Shown here: positions 46,700 to 57,069 of the stretch, in pieces
How positions within the stretch are numbered: position 1 is the first letter of the stretch
How the letters are laid out: the number at the start of each line of letters is the position of its first letter
Source of the DNA: Jaapia argillacea MUCL 33604
Lineage: Eukaryota; Basidiomycota; Agaricomycetes; Jaapiales; Jaapiaceae
Assembly: GCA_000697665.1 (NCBI GenBank)
Contig: KL197718.1
Location: forward strand, 689,099-753,098
DNA length: 64,000 nucleotides
Direction of reading: 5' to 3'
Program-made: the position numbers and the translations under genes
Notes under the pieces: generated by a model
Told to the model about the DNA's origin: nothing
Databases searched by the model: none
The model's input: the letters and a program-made list of their open reading frames with translations, nothing else

Positions 46700-47985
46700 A
46701 GTCTGTTGGGGTATGCACGTCATGATGATGTACAATCCCCTCCGACTTCATGCGGCTTGTCCCAGAAAGGGGGGCGGCTTTCGCTATAAGTAAGGTGCAT
46801 CATCCTAATATCCCCTCCATCGTTCCTTCTTCCCTTCCCCTTCCCCTTCCTCTCCTAAAGTTGTCAACCTCCCACTCTTCTAGTTCCCGTCCGCCTCTGT
46901 GTCCACTGGATGCAGCAAAGCGATGTATCGGCCCTTATATTTCCTAGATCCTTCATCGTGTATCTACATGGTGTTAGGTGGAGGACGGGATTGGGTACCG
47001 AGCCATCATTTTGAAGATGGCGGGGTCGGTTCTGGTTAGTGGCCGCTCTGGTTCGATCGCGCCTATGTGTCTGTCCGACGCAACGAAGTTGTTATCAGCC
47101 ATTAGAGTCCCGAAGCTTGTATCATGTACCCCATGATGCGAGTAGATGATGGGAGTAGGCGCGAGAAATCATTTCGAAGAGGGTGTTGACCGTCCCAGAT
47201 GTTGGCAACTTCTCGTCACTCCTTCTCAGCTTCCCTTCCCCGTTCGCTCTCGGGATGCGGCAACTCCGATCCGATCTCACCTATGTGTCCATTGGACGCA
47301 ACGAAGTTGTGTATTAACCGCTGGAGTCCCCAATCTTTCATCATGTAACCCATGGTGCAAGAAGAGGACAGGACGAGGAGAGGCATCATTTCGAAAATGG
47401 TCTTGATTGTTCCGGTGGTTGGCAATCAGACTCGTCGTGTTATCACTGCTCACTGTGAGGCTGACCCTTTCAGGTTTCTCATCGCATCTGTTTCGCAATC
47501 GTTTCGGTTAGTTACTTCCTCTCGCACCCATCTTCTATTGCTGACCATCAGTTGTTCAGCCACCGTCCTAGTTGCTCACGTCCTCTTCGATTCAAGTATA
47601 TATATATCAAGCACACCACGACTCTGTTAGTCTTCTTCAGCCACACTTTTTGGTTCTTTCTAACCCCTCGGTTTCGGTGTAGTTTCTTTTCGGTCTTCCG
47701 TTCATTCGGTTCATTCGTTGTTCGCTCGTTATTGGTTTTATGCTACGATCGGGGGGAGGAGAGTTTTAACGGGAGGCTGCGGGCTGCGGACTGCGGACCG
47801 GCTACCTATCGTCACAAGAGACGAAGATTCATGGTCGAGCGGATTTTGCATATCTTTCGCAATGTCCACGTTTTCTTTTTGTGGCGGGTGCCGCCAATTC
47901 GTGTGTAAATGCCATGGATGTGATTGTTGATTCGATGTTAACTGTGCCTCACGGTAGTAGAAGTGTAATGCGAATGTGGTTGCTT
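46700..47985 (+). repeat. Repeated TATA-bearing noncoding unit, copy 4
   Basis: Same order as copy 3: promoter; subrepeats (about 46885-47030, 47060-47210, 47280-47420; GTGTCCATTGGACGCAACG, CGCTGGAGTCCCCAATC); an intron-like element at 47507-47559 (GTTAGT, TTGCTGAC, GTTCAG); and the 3' module at about 47757-47860. The tail GTGATTGTTGATTCG and GCCTCACGGTAGTAGAAG is shared with copy 3. Open frames are not conserved. Confidence 0.6.
46784..46790 (+). promoter_or_regulatory. TATA box of repeated noncoding unit, copy 4
   Basis: CTATAAG preceded by CATGCGGCTTGTCCCAG and GGCGGCTTTCG, matching the other units. It diverges from the MPK gene start at 46033. Confidence 0.55.
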
Positions 47986-47989
47986 GACC

Positions 47990-48200
47990 ACTGGTGGGAT
48001 AAGCCTCGCTCAAACCCTCGAACTTGAAAGTCTGCGCAAGCTTATCCAATTCTCGTCCATCCCCTTGAACTTTTCCGCCCACTCCTTTACCATGAACTCC
48101 GCCACAAATTGCAACATTGTCCAAGCCAACCTCACGCATGGAAACCTCGGAAGCCTTCTCGACTCTGATAGAGGATCTTGTCCTTCGTAACCTTTGACGA
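47990..48200 (-). pseudogene. GH5 gene 3'-end remnant, copy B
   Basis: The minus strand still reads VAEFMVKEWAEKFKGM, matching the C-terminal region of the intact GH5 protein (residues encoded near 50.67-50.75 kb). Neighbouring text on both sides also aligns with several indels. Better preserved than the 43.9 kb remnant. It cannot encode a catalytic domain. Confidence 0.75.
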
Positions 48201-48412
48201 GTTCGACCTTTGTGAGGGGCCTCTGTGCTCGAGAAAATACATTCCAATTTTCGGAATACATTTATACTAGAATACGGGGGAACTGTCAATCCACCCATCT
48301 GTGCAATGTGCACCAGGACCCCGAGATGAAGAAACCGAACGCTTTACAAATCTACAACGATCATTTCATAGTCTGTCATAACGGGGCCAGTTGTGAGGTT
48401 GAAGGAAAGTCG

Positions 48413-49103
48413 TTACTCGTCGTCCGTCAGTGCGTTAAAAGCCATAGTGCCGAACGCAATGAGGGCGTCATAAACCTTGGTATCACAGCCTACGGGCTCC
48501 AGTGCCAGGACCCTAACGACCTGAATGCGAAGCGGGTACATGTACAGAGGGTGATTGCAAAGAACTGGAATGTGGACTTACATTCTTCCCCCTCGCAATG
48601 GCATCTATAGTGGCTAAGAAGTCGGGATCCCCTTGAGCATCGGAGGGCCCTGCAGCAGGTTGCCGTGGCCATTCTGGGCCGACCGTTTCGAGATGTTCTG
48701 AAGCCAACGAAATTTTTTCCTGTTGGGAGCGATCCCGTCAGAATACACACGATGCAACGAAAACTGACTACTTACCGGGACGATGAAATAAGTATATGGG
48801 CGACGAGGTCGGCGCACGAGGGAAATTCACAGACTTTGCAACAAGGCGCTTAGCCGGATTGTTCATTACCTCGTCCATCTTGTCGTCCGTTATCACAGAA
48901 CACGGAGTGATGGTTGGGGCGGGCCGGGCTGACCTGAAATGGAAGGATTGATACGTGTTTGGCTCAGTGGCTGGTGCTGTGGCTGACAACGAAATGGTCC
49001 TCGATATCGACCTCGAGTCGATGCGACATGCAGCATTAGACTTGTTACGGTGTCTCTCATCTGAAGACGAGCCATGGTCTGCTAATGCAGCATCTTTGGA
49101 CAA
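48413..49103 (-). pseudogene. Degenerate MPK-family copy
   Basis: The C-terminal end is clear (VLALEPVGCDTKVYDALIAF, stop at 48413-48415), as is the preceding helix (SLASEHLETVGPEWPRQPAA, PDFLATIDAIARGK). The upstream frame (MSKDAALADHGSS at 49103, reaching APTSSPIYLFHRP) joins only with a frame change, and the GDYHIH-type core is missing. The N-terminal coiled coil and proline-rich linker are also absent or unrecognisable. It is a shortened, probably inactive copy. Confidence 0.55.
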
Positions 49104-49199
49104 GACTTTCCGCCACCGTTGTCATCAGGCTTTGGGTAACACATAATCACTAGCTTTTTCACGAATTCAGCGTCGCTGGCAAGAGGGGATTTCGTTCCT

Positions 49200-50580
49200 G
49201 TCCAATAGTCGAGAGTCCTCGCATTTGTCGGGCTATGTTCGCCATTGTGGTACACCCGTCCCCTCTGCATCCATGTGATTGTCACGAAGAGGGTGGCGGC
49301 TTTCACTATAAGAAAGGTCCCTCGTCCCAGCTTTCCTTCCATCGTTCCTTCTTTCCTCCCCCCTTCCTTCCCTAGGTTTGCAAGCCTTCCACTCTTCTAG
49401 TTCCCGCTCATCTCTGTGTCCAGTGGGCGCAGCAAAGCGATGTATCGGCCCTTACATTCCAGGGACTCTTCATCGTGCCTGCGCGATGTGGGGGAGGATC
49501 GGATTAGGGTACCGAGCCATACTTTTGAAGATGGTGGGGGTCGGTTCTGGACTACTGGTCGCACTGGTTCGATCGCGCCTCTGTATCTTATGCAGCGAAG
49601 TCGCGCATCGACTGACTGACGCCCGGACCTTTCATCATGTTCGCATGATGCTAGCTGAATGAAGGGATTAGGTGGAGGCGCCATTTCGCAAAGGGCGCGA
49701 TTGTTCCAGTTGTTTGCAACTCCAACTCTTCATTTCTACTTCTCTGCTCGATCGCTCTCAGGATGCGGCAACTCTGATTCGATCACGCCTCTGTGTCTCT
49801 CATGCAGCGAAGTCGTGTATCGACCGTCTGACTCCTGGACCCTTCATCATGTACGCATGATGCTAGCTGAATGAAGGGATTAGGTGGAGACACCATTTCG
49901 CAAAGGGCGTTGATGGTTCCAGTCGTTGCCAATTCCGATTCATCACTTCTTCTCTACTCGATCCCTTCAGGATGCTGTGAGGCTGACCCTTTCAGGTTTT
50001 CATCTCATCTTTGGATCCACAATCATTTCGGTCAGTTGATTCCTCCTCTCTATCCTTCTTACATTGCTGACAATTAGTTTTGCAGCCATCGTCGTCCACA
50101 TCTTCTTCGATTCAAGTATTTATATATGAAGCACACCACGATTCTTGTCAGTCTTCCTCGGCCACTCTTTTTTGATCTTTCTAATCCGTGGGTTTCAATT
50201 ATTATCCTCGGACTTCTGTCGTTCGTTCCATATAAGGCTTTACCATCGTTGTTGTGCCATGCTCTAGAGGGCGGGGGAGTTTTGACGGGAGGCAGGGGAC
50301 TGCGGACCGGCTACCTATCGTCGCAAGAGACAGAGATCCACGGTCGAGCTGACCGCAATGGACGACGGGTTTGGATCCTACCCTCTTGCATTCAATTGTC
50401 CGGAGCTTGCATGTCGTCGGCAATGTCTATGTTTTTCTTTTCGTGGCCTTGCAGCCTATTCCGTGTAAATGCCATGAATGTTATCGTTGATTCGGGTTTA
50501 ACTATATGATTCGTAACAATCGGGACGCAATGTGGTCGCATTACCACTGATAGGAACTGTTTCGAGTCCATGTGAGATGA
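49200..50580 (+). repeat. Repeated TATA-bearing noncoding unit, copy 5
   Basis: Promoter at 49306; subrepeats (about 49410-49560, 49575-49740 and 49790-49935, the last two sharing TTCATCATG, CATGATGCTAGCTGAATGAA and GCAAAGGGCG); an intron-like element at 50031-50085 (GTCAGT, TTGCTGAC, TTTTGCAG); and the 3' module at about 50273-50400. A plus-strand transcript from this unit would run into the 3' end of the GH5 gene in antisense. Confidence 0.6.
49306..49312 (+). promoter_or_regulatory. TATA box of repeated noncoding unit, copy 5
   Basis: CTATAAG preceded by CATGTGATTGTCACGAAG and GGCGGCTTTCA. It diverges from the degenerate MPK copy and points towards the 3' end of the GH5 gene. Confidence 0.55.
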
Positions 50581-50593
50581 CAGTATTGATTGC

Positions 50594-52297
50594 TCACTGA
50601 GAGCCATGCTCCATCAACGCCTTATTCAAACCGTCCCTCATTAAACAGTTCTCAAACTTGAAGCTCTGCGCAAGCTTATCCAACTCCTCCTCGCCCATCC
50701 CCTTGAACTTCTCCGCCCACTCCTTGACCATGAACTCTGCCACCAACATCGTCCGAGCCAACCTCGTAACTCTGCCTTCCAATCCCCAAATCGGCGGATA
50801 AAGGATTCTGTCTTTCTCGTCGGGGACAGCTTCTTTGATGAGTTCGACGATGGGGTCGTAGATGTGTTTGACGTATTTGTCGTCTGGACCCCAAGCGTCG
50901 ACCGCTAGACGGTATTTCCGCGCGAGGTGGTCTTTGAACAATTCCATGTAGGGAGTTTCGGGGGATACGTAGACCATGCCTTGGTAGCCAATATCCTTAT
51001 ACAACCAGATCGACCAACTCATGCGATCCTGCCAAATTTCGAATTCAGCTCGTGCGTCTAGTAGAGCGGAAATGGGACAAACCTTGCCGTACAGCTCCAA
51101 CTGATCCTTCAAAACATGATACCGCCTCTTATTAGTATCATCCGTCGCATCCCCATCAAATTCTCTCCTAGCATAAACAGGTCCCCACTCCCCATTCCAA
51201 ACACACAACCCTCGTTCATCCATCCAAGCTCTCTTCCTCTTATACGTCTTCGACATAACGTCCAGCTGCTCTGCACTCCCAGTGTAGGGTTCCGGCGTCT
51301 TTGGGAATCCGTATATACTGTAATCGTGGATGGCGTAAGCGGAGTTGGGCCAGCGTGTTGAGGCGTCTGATGGGAAGTGGGAGAAATCGATGGAGAATGT
51401 GTTGCCGTCGAAGAAGATTATATGATTGGGGTCGACGGAGTGGATTGCGGCGTAGACGCGGTCGTAGAAGGCGATTAGACCTGTGTGTTGGGGATCGGCG
51501 GGTTCGTTGAGAGGGTTGTAGCCCGCGACCCATTTGTTATCTTTATAACGCTTTGCGATTTCGGTCCATAACCAGATACACCGGTCTTGGAAATCCTGGT
51601 TCTCAGGTTTAGCCAGCCTGTAGCGCTATCGAACAAGGACGCGAACTTACCTTGTGGATCCAAAACGAGGCGATATGACATCCATGATCAGAATGCCAAC
51701 CTCCGTTCTGCCCTCCCGGAGCCGTGTGCAAGTCGATGATGGTGTAAATCTTGTACTTGGCGCAGATTTCGATGGCGCGGTCGAGGTGTTTGAATGCATC
51801 GGGTTTGAGCACTCGGGGGTTTTGGTTATCTTCGAAGTGTCGGTAGTTGATTGCTATGCGGATGCAGTTGAGGTGGAGAGAGTGGAAGAATGCTGCGTCA
51901 GGTTCGGCGAAGAAATATTCGAGGAACTAAGGGGGTTATAGGTTCGGGTGAGGGACTTAGTTGATGAACGGGAGGGCATACGTACCTTATCAAAGAAGAA
52001 TTCAGACTTTTGAGGCCCGAGGACTTCGGCCAGTGCATCTCTGACTTGGAATTCACAGCCAGGGAAGCCTTGAAGGTTTGGGTTCAGAATCGGCTACGGT
52101 TATGTCGATAAAATATGGTCTTTACCTGAGATGAAGTTCTCCATCCTGCGAAACATCGCCAATCACTGAGCGAACTACGCATACTGAGATTAGAGCGGAC
52201 TCACGTCATCCACCCACCGAGACCAGCGCCCCTTAAAACTACCTCCTTGCCCTCCTCATCGACGATTTTGTCACCAGATACCTTCAAGAGTGACATG
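50594..52297 (-). CDS. Glycoside hydrolase family 5 (cellulase-fold) enzyme
   Basis: The start at 52297 reads MSLLKVSGDKIVDEEGKEVV, LRGAGLGGW, the usual opening of GH5 (beta/alpha)8 proteins. After several introns: LNCIRIAINYRHFEDN (strand with conserved Arg), YTIIDLHTAPGGQNGGWHSD (conserved His), WVAGYNPLNEPAD (general acid/base Glu in NEP), IHDYSIYGF, and WNGEWGPV (nucleophile Glu). All key GH5 residues are present, so hydrolysis of a beta-glucosidic bond is expected. No signal peptide is evident, so an intracellular substrate is possible. The C-terminal part (KYVKHIYDPIVELIKEAVPD, VAEFMVKEWAEKFKGM) lies outside the barrel. One intron near 51.03-51.08 kb (KVCPISALLDARAEF reading) is a multiple of three and would read through if retained. 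Fragments of its 3' end recur at 43.9 and 48.0 kb. The subfamily was not determined. Confidence 0.88.
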
Positions 52298-53544
52298 TAT
52301 TCAGTGATTGGGGGGCGATACGGAAACGATTCGAAAGGGAAAAGGAGACTACAGTGTGGTGAGCCTTCCAGCCTTAAGTCGCAGCGAACACCTCCGAAGA
52401 TAAGCCGTGGAAAGCTCAAGTGACTCGCAAGGTTGGAAGCGTTGCATAAGACGGTTAGAGAAGGGAACGGTACTCACTCGCCAGTATGGTCTTGAGGCTT
52501 GTCGGTCGGGCCGGTCCTCCGTCTCCTACAGACGTTGATTCAAGACAATCTACACAAAAAAAGATGCAAGTTAGCGGCAGTAGGAAATTATTTGGATTTG
52601 AGGACAGTAGGACCAGTCTACGGGTAAAGACAGAAAAGCGTTCACGAGGTGATGGCTTAGTAGACCCAGTGGAAAGCACTCCACGCGGTCACTACCTAGC
52701 CACCATCTCCAGTCGCAACTGGGGGAGGTTGGTATATCGGGTTGGCCCAAGACGTTTTAGCATCGGCGGTGTGAGAGGGAGGAAGAGGGAGGCTGAAACT
52801 CGATTCAGACCTTCGCTGCTCCAAGAGAGGGCGGAAACAGGTATGAGGGTGATTCCCTTCCGCCACGAGTATTTGTAGCCTGACAACTGCAGTCGAATGG
52901 AATCTGATTCCAGCGGGGAAGTGCACAATAACTAGGATACTGGCGTGGCGTTGCAGCCTGCAGGCAAAAAAAGTAAATGCTGCTCCAGGTAAAGTCGGAT
53001 TCGAGGGTCAAAAATGGTGAAGCGAAAGGTCGTCAAGGTGATAAAGATGAAAGCCAAATGAAACCTAACGGCAGGAACGACGTCAACAGGCCATAAGTCT
53101 CCGGGTGATGGATGATTGTCGTTCCCCCAAGATAGTCATCGACTGAACCTTGCTGGAAACTCTCGGCTTTCGTTCCATTTCGACGACGGGGACCTATTTT
53201 TCGTGTTTCCTTTGTAGTCTGCGACTGCCACGACGGTGAGGATTGCACCCAGGCTGCAGGGCCGACCGACGTTGTGAACGCTGACAGACTTGACAGGTTA
53301 CAATTCCAAATTTCACCCTCTTTTACCACCGACTCGGTTGCACCATCACTTCAACAATCTCGCTCAAACTCGGAGTACGACGCTCGCTCAAATTTCTCTT
53401 TCTCAATTATTGTTCTGGTTTCTCTATCGCTCAGGCTGGACTACCTGAGATATTCTCCATCGAACGATTACTACTCCAGAGCCGAAGGTCGAGAGCGCAA
53501 CAAATTTATCGGAGCTGAAGCCTAGTACGGAATTTGCTTCCGAT
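52298..53544. promoter_or_regulatory. Divergent intergenic region, GH5 / low-complexity gene
   Basis: About 1.2 kb lies between two outward-facing start codons. Overlapping frames on both strands (52486-52928) show no domain or exon pattern. The stretch just before 53545 is TC-rich (about 53380-53450), as is common upstream of fungal start sites. Confidence 0.4.
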
Positions 53545-56500
53545 ATGGCTGCTACTAGTACCACCACCGCCAGGCCACGGACGAGGACGAGGGACCCCCC
53601 GAATAACGGTAACCGTGACTCCAACTTGGTTCGTGCTTCCGTCTTGGACGCCGCCTTGCAGTTAGGTGTTGGAAGCAACTGGACGGTCACAAATTGGATG
53701 TTTGATAACGGAATCGCAGAGGAAGAAGAAGAAGAGGTGTGTTTTCGCTTCTTGATTCTCGTTATGTCGCCTTTCTTTGCAGGTCGCTAAAGCCCTTGCT
53801 TTTCCGCCACTGGATAGCCTACAACCTCATCAAACGTTCCTTCCGGTTCGAATACATCCCAATTTGACGATCCTTTACCTCCTCAAACCCGCTATCTATC
53901 TACATCCCAGTCGGGAACCAGTGGATACAACTACAGACTCCCGACGAAGCCAGCAAATTCCCCCTATCCTTATTCCTCCGCTAGCTCCGCCTCCGACCTC
54001 CATTCCTCATCGAGGCTTGACCTCGAATCCCAAATCGACTTCAATCCCAAGCGAGGTTTTCATTTTGACGTAGGAGCAGATTTTCCTCCACCTCCGACTA
54101 CCGCCCCTGCTGTGGATCCTCATACAGTCACCCCTAAGAAATCCATGAACAAGCTTCGCAAACTCAAGCAGGGTGACGTGGACGACGGGAATGGGAACTA
54201 CTTTAGCGATGCTTTTGGTCGTGGCAAGAAGCCTGAACGGAGAGCTGACCCTTTCGGGGGTTATCCATCTGATGTGGCGAAGGTTGGGAAACCCGGTGGG
54301 AAGAAGGACTTGTCGAGGATGTTTGGGGAGGCCTCGTATGAGGAGCCAGTGCAAAAGGGTCCTGGAAAGAAAGATCTCTCCAAGATGTTTGGCGACGACG
54401 TCGACGATCCATCGTCAGCGTTCGACACCAGTCCTCGTACTCCAAGCAAGAAGGACAAGAAGAAGTCCAAGAAGTCTCCTGCAAATGGAGACGACTCTGA
54501 TGGTGGATACTTGTCAGAGTCAAGTACGAAACGCAAGAAGGGTTTCTTCAGGAGTCTTGGTAGTTCAGGGAAACGGAATAGGAAAGACTCGAAAGCCCCC
54601 GCTCCAGTGCCGCCGATGCCTGTTATGCCTATAATTCCTATGGAGTTACCCCATCTCCCACCCTCCCAGTCATTAAACCTCCCCATCGCGGAGATGTTCG
54701 CGCGGAGCGAAACTCCCCCTCCGGACTCCTTCTCGTCGACTGGCATGGCGGATATCGGGAGAGACGAGACGCCTATGGGGAGCAGTTACGATCTGGGATA
54801 TGGTCCTTCCCGAGGAGGTGGAGATTGGAAACTCTGGGACGACGACGGTGGAGCGCCAACTGGTCCTATTATTCCCCACTCACTACGCAAGGTTTACGAG
54901 GCCCAGAGCGACGACGAACAAGGTTCGGTTTCACTGAACCGTACCCGCAGTATCGAGTCGAACGACCAAGGCAATGGTAGCTTCATGACCCATTCGTCGG
55001 GCTCCATCGTGCCCCCGCAATCCCAGTCTGGTCGATCTGGAGTCCGTCAGCAGCCCTCCGACTCGTCGTCTGAACTATCCCACGCGAACTCCAATGTGAG
55101 CGGAGACTCTAACGGTGTTGGGATGCGTGAGTCGACTGCTCGTTCGATGGCGGGATCGGATGGGTCGGATACTCCACCGTCCGATGATATGACCGATATT
55201 CCTGAGACAGTGGGCAATTGGACTTTGAAACTGAAGAAGAAGCATAGCGATCAGGTTCTTCCGACCATCTCGTTGCCCATCACTAGGCCTGAAGAACCGA
55301 TCCAGTCGTCTCCGGATGAGGCGTACCCTCCTGCCTCTCGAGCACCCTTCTTCTCCAGACGAGGCCCTCCCAACGGTCTTTCCCTGCAACCCCCTGACAA
55401 CCCATATCGTGGCAACCTTCGTTCTCCAGGAGGCCTCTCGTCGGGGGGTTACTCCCCTGGTGCACCATCTCCAGGTTCCAGTTCAGGCTACGGATCGGAG
55501 TTCGTCTCGATCACACCATCGACGTCCATGCCTCCCACACCTGTGTTGAATAACACGAACGCGAAACCTCAGCACAAAAATTTCCTCTCCGCTGCGTTTC
55601 ACCGTTCACGAGTCCGGTCAGCAGCTCCAGCGCCTTCTTCCCCTCTCCCTCTTCCTCCACCTGCGACTTCCTCTCAAGGCAGTAGCGGTTCTGACCCTTC
55701 TATCGTACCATCAACCGACTACCTTGTGCCATCACCGATACCAAGTCCAAGGGCTGGCGTCTATGATTTGCCCCCATCTACACCACCTCCATCAGGGCCA
55801 CTTCCTCCTCCACCTATGGGTTCATTGCCTCCAGATGGCTTCCCTCGATCGCCTTCACTTTATCCCAATGCCCTTGCTAGGAATGGTAGTGGTGGTAGCT
55901 CGAGACCCAGTACGGGTTCAAGGCCGGGTACAGCTGATCGGGAACGCGAACCTGAGCCTGAGAGGGAGTGGAAGTTCAAGTTGAAACCTGGACCTCCCTC
56001 CGCTTACCGTGATATCCCCGCGGCGGCAGATGCAAGTTCGAATCTTCAGGCCGCACCTCCACCCGTTTCCTCGCGAAGTCCATCGCCTGGTCTTTATAAC
56101 CAACAGATTCCTCGCGTTCAACGTGGTCGCGAGTCGCCATTCCCTGCTCGACCTATCCTCCCTCCTGAGGAATCATCACAGCTGGTACGAAAAAGTAGTC
56201 TGGCTGGTCGGTCGGGATCTGCCATGGGTCGGTATGGGAAAGACGTTCTACGCGAAACGCCTAGTCCACCTCAATCCGATATTGATCCAGGCTACGATGA
56301 GGAGTTCGGCTATGGTGTGGGTGATGGCATGAATCGAAGGGGAAGTGATAAGAGGCGGGGTATGAGGTATAATAGCGTTCAAAGTGAAGACCTCGGATCG
56401 CCTCATCACTGGCCTCCTGTGCCTAGCTCTTCGATGATGGAAATGAGGAAGCCTGAGCCTGTCGTGCAGCCGGATGTGACCTACGAGGATGACAATGACC

Positions 56501-57069
56501 TCGATTTTGGAGATGCACTTATGCGAGCTTCCGACAGGACTCGTCAGGCTCCAGATCCCTACTACGCAGAGTCATTCTACGATGATGGCGACGATGACGA
56601 GGAAGCTGAGGGGTCAAATCCCGATCTTGATTCTGTTCTGTCGAGGTTCCAAGATGGATCAGACGATTACGAGGATACAGCCTTGTCGGAATCGGCGTCC
56701 AAAGCGCTCTTGTTCAATCATCACCATCACCACTACCCTCGTGAAGAAACCGCGGACGACGATGACGCATCTCGATACCCTGAAGACGACAAGACTGCTG
56801 GACGGCGGACTATGTATGAACTAGAGGGGCTCGAGGATGAAGCAGGGTACAACAGGCAGTCAGTTTGGACTGTTGGTGACCGAGGAAGCATTTTGGATGG
56901 AGAGAAGAGTTGGGAGACTCGAGATCGGTTTGTGCAGAGGGTTGAGGCTATGTATGGGGAGGATGGGAGGGAGATGCCGGCCATTCCGCCTGTACCCCGC
57001 ATGAACCCTCGGTTCGCGAATATGGTGGGAGCCCCGAATGGAGCGGGACGAGCACCTCGATTTGGTTGA
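53545..57069 (+). CDS. Long low-complexity Ser/Pro-rich protein, unknown function
   Basis: Exon 1 (53545 to about 53735) encodes MAATSTTTARPRTRTRDPP, then LDAALQLGVGSNWTVTNWMF and a Glu run. An intron to about 53808 (GTGTGT to GGATAG) joins it in frame to PTTSSNVPSGSNTSQFDDP and onward to the stop at 57069, about 1,150 residues. The rest is dominated by Ser, Pro, Gly and charged runs, with Lys-rich patches (KKDKKKSKKS, STKRKKGFFRSLG), short repeated GKKDLSRMFG / GKKDLSKMFG motifs, a six-His run and a conserved-looking C-terminus (PRFANMVGAPNG). No catalytic domain is visible. The N-terminal WTVTNWMF segment and the KKDL repeats are the best candidates for function. It may be a disordered scaffold or regulator; I do not assign a role. 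Confidence 0.75.

Noticed and set aside
49440-49619. Small protein beginning MYRPLHS in the noncoding units
   Set aside because: The first codons recur at 42.79, 46.92 and 49.44 kb, but the frames diverge at once, so there is no sign of protein-level selection.
50126-50509. 127-residue frame with HALEGGGVLTGGRGLRTGYL as a gene
   Set aside because: The frame is shared only with the 43.5 kb copy and is broken or shifted in the 9.7, 40.0 and 47.8 kb copies.
42600-50580. LTR retrotransposon or other capsid-bearing element as the source of the repeats
   Set aside because: I saw no reverse transcriptase, protease, integrase or capsid motifs and no matching long terminal repeats.
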